Assembly: GCA_014237545.1 (NCBI GenBank)
Contig: JAACJX010000478.1
Location: forward strand, 1-9,223
Reading direction: 5' to 3'
Length of the DNA stretch: 9,223 nt
From: Ardenticatenia bacterium
GTDB lineage: Bacteria; Chloroflexota; Anaerolineae; Promineifilales; Promineifilaceae
Below are positions 1 to 6,598 of this stretch, piece after piece. Position 1 is the stretch's first letter; the number at the start of each line of letters is the position of its first letter. The notes under the pieces are model-generated. The model ran no database searches. It saw only the letters and a list, made by a program, of their open reading frames with translations, and was not told the origin of the DNA. The translations under genes and the position numbers were made by a program.

Positions 1-20
1 CCAGGCGCGCGAGCGCCTGG
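1..20. repeat. Perfect 8-bp inverted repeat with GCGA tetraloop
   Basis: CCAGGCGC (1-8) and GCGCCTGG (13-20) are exact reverse complements separated by GCGA, a GNRA-class tetraloop, so a transcript would form a stable hairpin. No T-run follows, so it is not a typical intrinsic terminator. It lies at the window edge and may sit inside the end of an upstream gene, in which case the pairing could be chance in GC-rich coding sequence. Confidence 0.5.
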
Positions 21-109
21 ACTACCCGCTCAGTTCTGAGGCACTATCGCCTCTGGAGGTGAATGAGCGCAATGGAAAAATCGCAACTGCTTTTAATGCA
101 GGGCATTAG
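2..109 (+). CDS. Possible 3' end of an unidentified upstream gene (partial)
   Basis: The frame starting at base 2 is open from the window edge to a TAG at 107-109 and reads QARERLDYPLSSEALSPL and onward. Its first ten codons all end in G or C, the bias of coding sequence here, and the peptide has a natural mix of charged and hydrophobic residues. The alternative frame ending with TGA at 60-62, directly before the ATPase ATG, reads as an Arg/Trp-rich peptide typical of a shadow frame. If real, the gene would overlap the ATPase by about 45 bases, which is unusual and lowers confidence. I do not recognise the family; the fragment is too short. Confidence 0.25.
   Translation, partial: QARERLDYPLSSEALSPLEVNERNGKIATAFNAGH
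55..59 (+). promoter_or_regulatory. Ribosome binding site with ambiguous start
   Basis: GGAGG is a strong Shine-Dalgarno core. Its distance to the two candidate ATPase starts is 3 bases (ATG at 63) or 12 bases (ATG at 72). Neither is ideal, so MSAMEKSQ and MEKSQ are both possible N-termini. Confidence 0.5.
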
Positions 110-1580
110 CAAGTCATTTCCGGGAGTCAAGGCTCTCCAAAACGTGGACTTCGAGGTGCGCCGTGGCGAAGTCATGGCCCTGGTTGGCGAAAACGGCGCG
201 GGGAAGTCCACGCTGATCAAGATTTTGGCGGGCGCTCAGCCGGCGGATGAGGGCACGATCTACATCAACGGCCAGCCCAAAGACATCACCTCGCCCAAGG
301 ACGCCCAGGAAGCGGGGGTGGCCGTCATCTATCAGGAATTGGAACTGGCCGAGCACCTTAGCGTGGCCGAGAATATTTTTGTCGGCCGAGAGCCAAGAAC
401 GAGCCTGGGCCTCATCGATTTCGCCAAAATGAATCGCGACGCGCAGCAGCTCCTTGAGCAGTTGCAGGTCAAGGTCAATCCCCGTACCGAAGTCCGCAAA
501 CTTAGCATCGCCCGCAAGCAGATGGTCGAGATCGCCCGCGCACTGTCCATGGATGCCAGCATAATCATCATGGATGAACCGACTTCGTCGCTACCGACAA
601 CATCCGCGACGATGGAAAATGAAGTCGACGTGCTCCTGAGCCTGATTGTTCACCTGAGAGACAGCGGCAAATCGATCATCTACATCTCCCACCGCATGGA
701 TGAGATCTTCCGCATCAGTGATCGAATCACTGTTCTGAGGGACGGCAAATTGGTGGGCGTCGTCAATAAAGCCGACACAAACCCTGACAGGGTTGTTGCC
801 ATGATGGTCGGCCGTGAGCTTGAGGACCTCTATGGCACGCGTTCAGCCGAGGAAATCGGCCAACCGGTTCTGGAATTGCACGACCTGAACGGCATCAGCT
901 TCCACGTGTGTCAAGGAGAAATCGTTGGATTGTCTGGTCTTATCGGTTCCGGCCGGACTGAATTGGCGCTGGCGGCGTTTGGCTACATGCCTATAGAAAA
1001 GGGAAGCGTTTCTGTTTCCGGAAAGCAATTAGGCACTTTGACACCAGAATCAGCCATCAACGCCGGTATAGGGTATGTGCCTGAGGACCGCAAAGCGAAG
1101 GGGTTGTTTCTGGAGAAGGCTATCCGTCTCAACATTGCCGCCGCCATGACCAGACGCATGTGCGGCCGCTTCGGCATGGTGCAGCCGGAAAAAGAACGCG
1201 AGTTGGCCCGTTACTACATTGACGCGCTGGGGATTCGCACACCCTCAATGGAGCAAAAAGCACGCAATCTGAGCGGTGGCAACCAGCAGAAGGTTGTCCT
1301 TGGGAAGTGGTTGGCTTTGCAACCCAAAGTCCTCATTCTCGATGAGCCTACTCGTGGTGTTGATGTCGGCGCCAAAGCCGAGATCTATAACCTGATGCAC
1401 AAAATGGTCGAGCAAGGCATGGCCATCCTGATGATCTCTTCGGAACTGAACGAGATCCTGGCTATGAGCGACCGGATCGTCGTCATGCGCGAGGGGAAAT
1501 ACATGGGCACCCTGGACGCGGCCGACGCGGACGAGGAAAAGGTCATGGCCCTGGCCACTGGTACCGCAATTGGAGTCTAG
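63..1580 (+). CDS. Sugar ABC transporter ATPase, ribose/xylose type (RbsA/XylG/MglA family)
   Basis: This cytoplasmic ATPase has two fused nucleotide-binding domains and powers a CUT2-type monosaccharide importer; 505 residues is the usual family length. Domain 1 has Walker A GENGAGKST (42-50), Q-loop Gln91, a family-typical variant signature LSIARKQ (147-153), Walker B IIIMDEP (167-173) and switch His210. Domain 2 has a degenerate Walker A, GLIGSGRTE, with Arg in place of the catalytic Lys (about 298), then YVPEDRKAKG (338-347), a canonical LSGGNQQ signature (403-409) and Walker B LILDEPTRG (424-432). The H-loop His is replaced in SSEL (459-462), which is normal for this family. There is an apparent six-residue insertion after DEPTSSL (171-177). 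GGAGG at 55-59 is only 3 bases from the ATG at 63 and 12 from an in-frame ATG at 72, so the start is uncertain. The permease gene follows after 3 bases. The substrate cannot be read from the ATPase. Confidence 0.95.
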   Translation: MSAMEKSQLLLMQGISKSFPGVKALQNVDFEVRRGEVMALVGENGAGKSTLIKILAGAQPADEGTIYINGQPKDITSPKDAQEAGVAVIYQELELAEHLSVAENIFVGREPRTSLGLIDFAKMNRDAQQLLEQLQVKVNPRTEVRKLSIARKQMVEIARALSMDASIIIMDEPTSSLPTTSATMENEVDVLLSLIVHLRDSGKSIIYISHRMDEIFRISDRITVLRDGKLVGVVNKADTNPDRVVAMMVGRELEDLYGTRSAEEIGQPVLELHDLNGISFHVCQGEIVGLSGLIGSGRTELALAAFGYMPIEKGSVSVSGKQLGTLTPESAINAGIGYVPEDRKAKGLFLEKAIRLNIAAAMTRRMCGRFGMVQPEKERELARYYIDALGIRTPSMEQKARNLSGGNQQKVVLGKWLALQPKVLILDEPTRGVDVGAKAEIYNLMHKMVEQGMAILMISSELNEILAMSDRIVVMREGKYMGTLDAADADEEKVMALATGTAIGV

Positions 1581-1583
1581 AGC

Positions 1584-2615
1584 ATGTCAAACGTACAACA
1601 GCCGTCAATCCCTCCTGCTAATGTGAGCAGCCCAGGGGCAAATCCAGTGCGGCGCTTCCTACAATACCTACTCAACACGCGTGAAGCGGGCATTTTTGTC
1701 ATTGTGCTTCTGGTTATCTTGCTGCTTTCTTTGGCTTCTCCCTATTTCCTGACCGTCAGCAACCTGCAAATCGTCGCCCGATTGATCAGCCTCAATGCGA
1801 TCATCGCCATCGGTATGACTATGGTCATTTTGCTAGGCGATATCGATCTATCCGTCGGATCGGTCGCGGCCCTGGCCTCGGTCATTACCGGCTTTGTGAT
1901 GATGCGCATGGGATTGAACATGCCGATTGGCGTGGTCGTCCTTATATCAATTCTGGCTGGGCTGCTCGTTGGCGTACTGGTCGGCCTCATCAATGGCTAT
2001 CTCATCATCAAGACCGATGTGCCGGCCTTCATCATCACCCTGGGCATGATGGGGATTGCCCGTGGTATCGCCCTGGTGATCACCAAGGGGTCTTCAATTA
2101 GCGGCCTGCCGAGTAGCTACCTGGAACTGGGCCAAGGCTTTTTCTTGGGGATTCCCATACCGGTGTGGATCATGCTAGTCCTGGCCGTGGCGGCCCACAT
2201 CTTTCTGAGCCGCACCGCCACCGGCCGCCACATCTATTTCACTGGCAGCAATAAAGAAGCGGCCGCTTTGTCCGGCATCCCGGTGAACCGGATCAAGATC
2301 CTGGTATTTATTATCTGCTCAACGCTGGCCGCCACGGAGGCGGTTATCGAGACGTCGCGCTTGAGCACGGCCCAACCCGCGTTGGGCGTGGGGTATGAGC
2401 TGACCGCCATCGGCGCGGTCATCATCGGCGGCGCCAGCTTCCTGGGCGGCGAGGGCACGATATTGGGCACGCTTTTGGGCGCCACCCTGCTAGGTCTCAT
2501 CGCCAACGGCCTTGTCCTGCTGGGTGTGTCTTCCTATTGGCAGACCGTCTTTAGCGGCACGATCATTATCATCGCCGTCACGCTGGATATGTGGCGCAAG
2601 CGTCGCAGCGCCTAA
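1584..2615 (+). CDS. Sugar ABC transporter permease, RbsC/XylH type
   Basis: This 343-residue inner-membrane permease is the channel of the importer and is expected to act as a homodimer with the upstream ATPase. A polar N-terminal tail of about 35 residues is followed by many hydrophobic segments, the first clear one at about 37-55 and the last at about 321-335, before a positively charged WRKRRSA end. Family motifs are DIDLSVGS (86-93), GRHIYFTGSNKEAAALSGI (214-232, the cytoplasmic loop that couples to the ATPase) and TAIGAVIIGGASFLGGEGT (274-292). The ATG lies 3 bases after the ATPase stop, with GGAG at 1572-1575 spaced 8 bases, so translation is probably coupled. RbsC, XylH, AraH and YtfT/YjfF-type permeases share these motifs, so the family is certain but the sugar is not. 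No binding-protein gene follows; it is probably upstream of the window. Confidence 0.95.
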   Translation: MSNVQQPSIPPANVSSPGANPVRRFLQYLLNTREAGIFVIVLLVILLLSLASPYFLTVSNLQIVARLISLNAIIAIGMTMVILLGDIDLSVGSVAALASVITGFVMMRMGLNMPIGVVVLISILAGLLVGVLVGLINGYLIIKTDVPAFIITLGMMGIARGIALVITKGSSISGLPSSYLELGQGFFLGIPIPVWIMLVLAVAAHIFLSRTATGRHIYFTGSNKEAAALSGIPVNRIKILVFIICSTLAATEAVIETSRLSTAQPALGVGYELTAIGAVIIGGASFLGGEGTILGTLLGATLLGLIANGLVLLGVSSYWQTVFSGTIIIIAVTLDMWRKRRSA

Positions 2616-2726
2616 TATGGTTGTTTACAAACGCGCTTCACGGCGAAAGTAATTGCCGGCTCCTGCGCCGGATGCTTTGCTGCGGGTGCGTGCGGATCCG
2701 TTCTTTAAATCAAAGGAGTTTGAATC
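2616..2726 (+). other. 111-base intergenic gap with strong RBS for the SDR gene
   Basis: This gap separates the transport pair from the catabolic genes. AAAGGAG at 2712-2718 lies 8 bases before the SDR ATG and is one of the best ribosome binding sites in the window. A weak hairpin, CCGGC (2656-2660) with GCCGG (2667-2671), has no T-run. I see no convincing promoter or terminator, so read-through from the permease gene is plausible. Confidence 0.6.
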
Positions 2727-3491
2727 ATGGAATTGAAAGATAAAGTCATCGTTATTACCGGCGCGGGGCGCGGCATCGGCGCGGCTACCGCCGAAGTTTG
2801 CGCTCGCGAAGGCGCTAAGGTCGTGCTCTCAGACATACGCGCCGACTGGCTGGATGCAGCTACGGGTAAACTCACCGGCATGGGCTACGACGTGGTTTCA
2901 AAGGTTGCGGACGTATCTAAAGAGGCCGAGGTCGAAGGCCTGGTGAAATTCGCGGTCGAAAAGTACGGTCGGCTGGATGGCATTGTCAATAACGCCGCCA
3001 CGATCGTAGTCAAGCGCGTGGCCGACCTCACCGCGGAGGAATGGGATCACGTCATCGATGTCAACCTGGATGGCGTCTTCTATGGCTGCAAGCACGCCGT
3101 TCGCCAGTTCCTGGCCCAGAAGAGCGGCGGCTCCATCGTCAATATCGGCTCCATCTCGGCCGTCGTCGGCATGCCGGATCAAGCTGTGTACTGCGCCTCG
3201 AAGGGCGCCGTGTTCCAGCTTACCCGCCAGATCGCGATCGACTACGCGCCTGACAACATTCGTTGCAATACGATTGGCCCAGGCTCGGTGGATGCGGAAT
3301 TCCTCCAGATCTACCTGGATGGACAGCGCAACCCTGATACAGCCCGCGAGCGCACAATTGCCAACCATCCGATCAACCGGCTGGCCACGCCCTATGAAAT
3401 TGGCGAGCCCATTAGCTTCCTTCTCTCTGATCGAGCCTCCTTTATCACCGGCGCTAACCTGCAGGTTGACGGTGGTTATTCCACCAAGTAA
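2727..3491 (+). CDS. SDR-family NAD(P)-dependent oxidoreductase (sugar/sugar-acid dehydrogenase likely)
   Basis: This is a classical short-chain dehydrogenase of 254 residues, the normal length. It would oxidise or reduce a hydroxyl/keto group with a soluble nicotinamide cofactor in the cytoplasm. The Rossmann glycine motif is TGAGRGIG (11-18). Asp36, at the end of the second beta strand, suggests NAD rather than NADP. NNAAT (88-92) follows, and the catalytic tetrad is Asn113, Ser142, Tyr155 and Lys159 in YCASK. The C-terminus has the usual ITGANLQVDGG (240-250). The start has a strong RBS. It lies between sugar transporter genes and an acid-sugar kinase, which favours a sugar-alcohol, aldose or aldonate substrate. 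Resemblance to 2-keto-3-deoxy-L-fuconate and related dehydrogenases is family-level only; SDR substrates cannot be assigned from motifs. Confidence 0.93.
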   Translation: MELKDKVIVITGAGRGIGAATAEVCAREGAKVVLSDIRADWLDAATGKLTGMGYDVVSKVADVSKEAEVEGLVKFAVEKYGRLDGIVNNAATIVVKRVADLTAEEWDHVIDVNLDGVFYGCKHAVRQFLAQKSGGSIVNIGSISAVVGMPDQAVYCASKGAVFQLTRQIAIDYAPDNIRCNTIGPGSVDAEFLQIYLDGQRNPDTARERTIANHPINRLATPYEIGEPISFLLSDRASFITGANLQVDGGYSTK

Positions 3492-3507
3492 GTCGTTTGT
3501 CGTGTAA

Positions 3508-3560
3508 GGGCGGAGATGCGGGAGGGAGCCACCTTTTATGCATCCCGCCCTCTCTTTTTT
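3508..3560 (+). terminator. Intrinsic (Rho-independent) terminator-like hairpin between SDR and kinase genes
   Basis: GGGCGG-A-GATGC (3508-3519) pairs with GCATCCCGCCC (3540-3550), giving an 11-bp GC-rich stem with a single bulged A. One more A-T pair (3507 with 3551) is possible. The loop is about 20 bases. The tail TCTCTTTTTT (3551-3560) supplies the T-run of an intrinsic terminator. It starts 16 bases after the SDR stop and ends 9 bases before the preferred kinase start. The kinase and aldolase genes are in the same direction with no visible promoter between, so it may be a partial terminator that lowers downstream expression, or an attenuator. Confidence 0.75.
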
Positions 3561-3569
3561 GAGAGCTAT

Positions 3570-4982
3570 ATGGAACCAGAACGCCTGTCTTTGTCTGAAA
3601 CCTTGTCTGCGCTGCCCGCAGAGTGGCCCGAAGATCCTTTTCCGCAGATTCAGGCGCGCTTGAAACAGACGGGCGAGAAGGTCGTCGTCCTCGATGATGA
3701 CCCTACCGGCACGCAAACCGTCCACGGCGTGCCGGTGTTGACCGAATGGTCAATGGAGAGCCTGCGCCGGGAGTTCGACAACGACCTGCCGGCGTTCTAC
3801 ATCCTCACCAATACTCGCAGTATGCTTTTGCCTGAGGCTCAGGCTCTCAATACAGAAATCGGCCGCAACCTGGCCGCGGCCGGCCATATCACGGACCGGC
3901 CATTCACGGTTGTCAGCCGCAGCGACTCCACCCTGCGCGGCCACTTCCCCGGTGAGGTCGGTGCGCTGGCCGAGGCACTGGGCGGCGGCTTCGACGCCTG
4001 GACGCTGATGCCTTTCTTCCTGGAGGGCGGCCGGTACACCATCGATAACGTGCACTATGTCGCCGAAGGGGAGGATCTGGTTCCTGCCGGGCAGACGCCA
4101 TTCGCCCGCGACGCCACCTTCGGCTTCCGTGCGTCTCGTCTGCCGGAATGGGTGGCGGAAAAGACGGCGGGACGCATACCGGCTTCGGCGGTGGGCACTA
4201 TCTCGCTCGACGATATCCGTGGTGGCGGGCCGGAGCGGGTGACTGAGCAATTGCTGGCCATGCCCGCGGGAAGCATCTGCGCTGTCAACGCCGCAAGCAT
4301 GCGCGACGCGGCCGTCTTTGTAGCCGGCCTGCTGGCTGCCGAAGAACAGGGCAAGCGCTATTTGCACCGCACGGCCGCTTCGTTTGTACCCGTCCGCGCC
4401 GGCATCTCGCCCAAGCCTGTCCTCACTGCGGGCGACCTGGATCTGCCCCGATCCGGTGGCGCGCTATTTGTCGTTGGTTCCTACGTACCCAAAACAACCG
4501 CTCAGGTCGAGCACTTGCTCGCGTCGCCAGGAATGGCGGCGGCCGAAATTCGCGTCACAGCCCTGCTCGATCCGGTCGAGCGCGACGGCGAGATCGCTCG
4601 CGTCGCGGCTCTGACCGATGACGCGCTGGGCGAAGGGCGCGACGTCGCCATCTACACCAGTCGCCGCCTCATCGCCGATGAAGACGCCGCGCGGAGCCTG
4701 GCAATTGGCCAGCAGGTGTCGTCGGCACTGGTGGCCATCGTCCGCGCCATCCGGCAGAGGCCACGTTATTTTGTCGCCAAAGGGGGCATTACCTCCAGCG
4801 ACCTGGCCGTTAAGGGATTAGATGTGCGACGCGCAATGGTGCAAGGCCAGATCCTGCCCGGCGTCCCTGTCTGGCAAACCGGTCCGGAAAGTCGCTTTCC
4901 AGGTCTCACTTATGTCGTCTTCCCAGGTAACGTTGGCGGCCCGACGGCCGTGGCTGATGTGCGGCGGAAGCTAATTTTATGA
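3570..4982 (+). CDS. Four-carbon acid sugar kinase family protein (DUF1537; OtnK/DtnK-like)
   Basis: This is an ATP-dependent kinase of acid sugars, 470 residues from the ATG at 3570. The N-terminal substrate domain (PF07005 type) has LDDDPTGTQT (41-50), NTRS (81-84) and SRSDSTLRGH (116-125). The C-terminal nucleotide-binding domain (PF17042 type) has SYVPKTTAQ (304-312), VAKGGITSSDLA (402-413), GQILPGVPVW (426-435) and GPESRFPG followed by FPGNVGG (438-457). Characterised relatives phosphorylate D-threonate, 3-oxo-tetronates or 3-oxo-isoapionate; here the substrate is unknown. An in-frame ATG at 3516 would put the start inside the terminator stem and add 18 atypical residues, so 3570 is preferred, although its GAGAG ribosome site (3561-3565) is weak and close. 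The partner gene downstream is an FBA-type aldolase, not the OtnC or PdxA2 partner known for the tetronate pathways. Family is near certain, substrate open. Confidence 0.93.
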   Translation: MEPERLSLSETLSALPAEWPEDPFPQIQARLKQTGEKVVVLDDDPTGTQTVHGVPVLTEWSMESLRREFDNDLPAFYILTNTRSMLLPEAQALNTEIGRNLAAAGHITDRPFTVVSRSDSTLRGHFPGEVGALAEALGGGFDAWTLMPFFLEGGRYTIDNVHYVAEGEDLVPAGQTPFARDATFGFRASRLPEWVAEKTAGRIPASAVGTISLDDIRGGGPERVTEQLLAMPAGSICAVNAASMRDAAVFVAGLLAAEEQGKRYLHRTAASFVPVRAGISPKPVLTAGDLDLPRSGGALFVVGSYVPKTTAQVEHLLASPGMAAAEIRVTALLDPVERDGEIARVAALTDDALGEGRDVAIYTSRRLIADEDAARSLAIGQQVSSALVAIVRAIRQRPRYFVAKGGITSSDLAVKGLDVRRAMVQGQILPGVPVWQTGPESRFPGLTYVVFPGNVGGPTAVADVRRKLIL

Positions 4983-5002
4983 ATTATTCAGGGGGCTGAT
5001 TA

Positions 5003-5848
5003 ATGATTACTACCACGCAAGCATTATTGCGCCTCGCTCAGGCCGGCGGCTATGCTATCGGCGCATTCAATGTCTACAACCTGGAAGGCGTGAAGGCTGT
5101 CATCGGCGCTGCCGAGTCTGAATGCAGCCCGGTCATGCTCCAGATACATCCCGGTGCGCTCAAGTATGGCGGCCCGCCGCTGGTCGCGCTGTGCCTCAGC
5201 GCCGCCGAGAGGGCGCGAGTGCCGGTGGCCGTCCACCTGGACCACAGCAGTTCGCCCAAAGCTATCAGCGAGGCTCTGGATGCGGGGCTCCCGTCGGTGA
5301 TGGCCGACGGGTCCCACTTGTCATATGCGGAAAACGTGTCCTTCACCCGCGAGATGGCCGAGTTAGCCCATGCTCGCGGTGCGGCAGTCGAGGCGGAGCT
5401 GGGACGCATCAGCGGCACTGAGGATGGGCTGACCGTGGCCGAGTTCGAGGCCCGGTTCACTGACCCCAGACAGGCGGCCGATTTCGTCGCCCAGACCGGC
5501 GTCGACGCGCTGGCGGTGTGCATCGGCAATGTTCACGGCAAATACCACCGCGAGCCGGATCTTGACTTCCCCCGGCTGGCGGCTGTGCGGGCGGCGGTCG
5601 ACGTGCCCCTGGTGCTCCACGGCGCGTCCGGGCTGCCCGAGCACATGGTCCGCGAGTCCATCGCCCTGGGTATCACCAAAATCAATGTCAACACCGAGCT
5701 GCGGGACGCATTCATCGGCGCGCTGCGCGACCGGTTGGCCCAGGCCGGCTCCCCCGACCTGGTGGAGCTACTCGACGGCGGCGTCGCGGCCATGCAGGCG
5801 GTAGTGGCCGAAAAGTTGCGCCAGTTCGGCTCCAGCGGCCGGGCATAA
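5003..5848 (+). CDS. Class II ketose-bisphosphate-type aldolase (GatY/KbaY/IolJ/FbaA family)
   Basis: This is a zinc-dependent aldolase of 281 residues that should cleave a ketose phosphate to DHAP and an aldehyde. Visible signatures are AFNVYNLE (21-28), HLDHSSS (78-84) with catalytic Asp80 and zinc ligand His81, ADGSHLSYAENV (101-112), EAELGRISG (130-138), zinc ligands His178 in NVHGKY and His206 in VLHGASGLP, and the phosphate-binding KINVNTELR (226-234). From memory of E. coli tagatose-bisphosphate aldolase, the spacing between these residues matches closely. GGGGG at 4991-4995 is spaced 7 bases before the ATG, and the gene starts 20 bases after the kinase stop, so the two are almost surely co-transcribed. 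Its place after an acid-sugar kinase suggests a phosphorylated keto-acid substrate instead of fructose or tagatose bisphosphate. Local GC is clearly higher than in the ATPase gene. Confidence 0.93.
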   Translation: MITTTQALLRLAQAGGYAIGAFNVYNLEGVKAVIGAAESECSPVMLQIHPGALKYGGPPLVALCLSAAERARVPVAVHLDHSSSPKAISEALDAGLPSVMADGSHLSYAENVSFTREMAELAHARGAAVEAELGRISGTEDGLTVAEFEARFTDPRQAADFVAQTGVDALAVCIGNVHGKYHREPDLDFPRLAAVRAAVDVPLVLHGASGLPEHMVRESIALGITKINVNTELRDAFIGALRDRLAQAGSPDLVELLDGGVAAMQAVVAEKLRQFGSSGRA

Positions 5849-5864
5849 AGACAGGTCTATAATT

Positions 5865-6560
5865 ATGAATACCTTTCGCTTGTTATCATATCCACTTACC
5901 GCGACCTCTCCGGTTTGGCCGGGCAACCCGCCGGCGGCCCAAACCGAGCCGTTTTCGGCCATCGCCAAAGGGGACGACGCCAACACCACGATCCTGACTC
6001 TGTTCTCCCATTCCGGCACGCATCTGGACGCTCCTAAGCATTTCAATGACGACGGCCCGCCTGCGGCCGAGTTACCGGTCGATGCCTTTATCTTCTTCCA
6101 CCCGCTCGTGGTCGAGGTGCCGAAGGGGCCGGACGGGATGGTGGAGCTGGCCGACCTGAAACCGCACGAGGCGGCTTTGGCCGGGGCAGACTTGCTCTTT
6201 CTGCGAACCGGCTGGTCAGCGCAGCGCGTCGCCAACCCGAAGCTCTACGTGGAGCACAACCCGATGGTCCATCCCGCGGCGGCCCGTTATTTGCTGGAGC
6301 AATTCCCCAAGCTGCGCGGTCTGGCCATCGACGCCCCATCGGTGGGCGCGCCAAGCAAAAACGCGGAAACGGTGGAAACACATCGGCTGCTGACCGGCGC
6401 GGTGAAGGGGGATGGTCGCTTCATCATCATCCTCGAGGACCTGCGCATCGACTCCGACCTCGGCGCGGCCGCGCGCGTCTATGCCTGGCCGCTGTTCATC
6501 GAGGGGTCTGACGGCAGCCCCTGTACCATCGTCGCTGAATTCGGCGACGCTGCGAGTTGA
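5865..6560 (+). CDS. Cyclase family protein (kynurenine-formamidase-like metal-dependent hydrolase)
   Basis: This 231-residue protein belongs to the cyclase superfamily (PF04199 type), cytoplasmic metal hydrolases whose best-known member is bacterial kynurenine formamidase KynB. The diagnostic motif HSGTHLDAPKHF (49-60) gives metal ligands His49, His53 and Asp55 plus the conserved His59. Further family features are LFLRTGW (111-117), the AIDAPSVG segment (154-161), ETHRLL (171-176) and IILEDL (188-193). It begins 16 bases after the aldolase stop with only a weak ribosome site (AGG at 5853-5855). No tryptophan-degradation gene is nearby, so formamidase activity is unlikely; hydrolysis of a sugar lactone or amide-like intermediate is an inference from the sugar context. 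The family is well supported and the reaction is not known. Confidence 0.9.
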   Translation: MNTFRLLSYPLTATSPVWPGNPPAAQTEPFSAIAKGDDANTTILTLFSHSGTHLDAPKHFNDDGPPAAELPVDAFIFFHPLVVEVPKGPDGMVELADLKPHEAALAGADLLFLRTGWSAQRVANPKLYVEHNPMVHPAAARYLLEQFPKLRGLAIDAPSVGAPSKNAETVETHRLLTGAVKGDGRFIIILEDLRIDSDLGAAARVYAWPLFIEGSDGSPCTIVAEFGDAAS

Positions 6561-6580
6561 GAGAATCGATTACTGATCAA

Positions 6581-6590
6581 GAAGAAGGAG
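6581..6590 (+). promoter_or_regulatory. Strong ribosome binding site that sets the aldo/keto reductase start
   Basis: GAAGAAGGAG lies 8 bases upstream of the ATG at 6599. It excludes the longer reading from a TTG at 6557, which would overlap the end of the cyclase gene and add 14 residues unlike family N-termini. Confidence 0.8.
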
Positions 6591-6598
6591 AATTCTTC

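Noticed and set aside
2624..2654. TTTACA as a possible -35 element before the SDR gene, within GTTTACAAAC that resembles an imperfect operator
   Set aside because: No -10 element at acceptable spacing (best GTAATT at 19 bases is weak) and the palindrome is not symmetric.
2656..2671. CCGGC/GCCGG hairpin in the permease-SDR gap
   Set aside because: Only 5 bp with no T-run; expected by chance in GC-rich sequence.
3516..3569. Upstream ATG giving an 18-residue longer kinase
   Set aside because: It falls in the 5' arm of the terminator hairpin and the added residues are encoded by the stem, loop and T-run.
2898..3725. Long open frame of 275 codons on the minus strand, opposite the SDR gene
   Set aside because: It is antisense to a well-supported SDR with complete catalytic residues, shows no family motif, and reflects low stop frequency in GC-rich sequence.
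3750..4367. Minus-strand open frame of 205 codons opposite the kinase gene
   Set aside because: No recognisable domain or ribosome site; composition rich in Arg, Gln and Ala as expected of a shadow of the kinase.
5858..5863. TATAAT, a perfect -10 box, just before the cyclase ATG
   Set aside because: It ends 1 base before the start codon, so transcription would begin inside the gene, and the -35 position (GCGGCC) does not match.
6557..6598. TTG start giving a 14-residue longer aldo/keto reductase
   Set aside because: The ATG at 6599 has an excellent ribosome site and matches the family N-terminus; the extension encodes the ribosome site itself.
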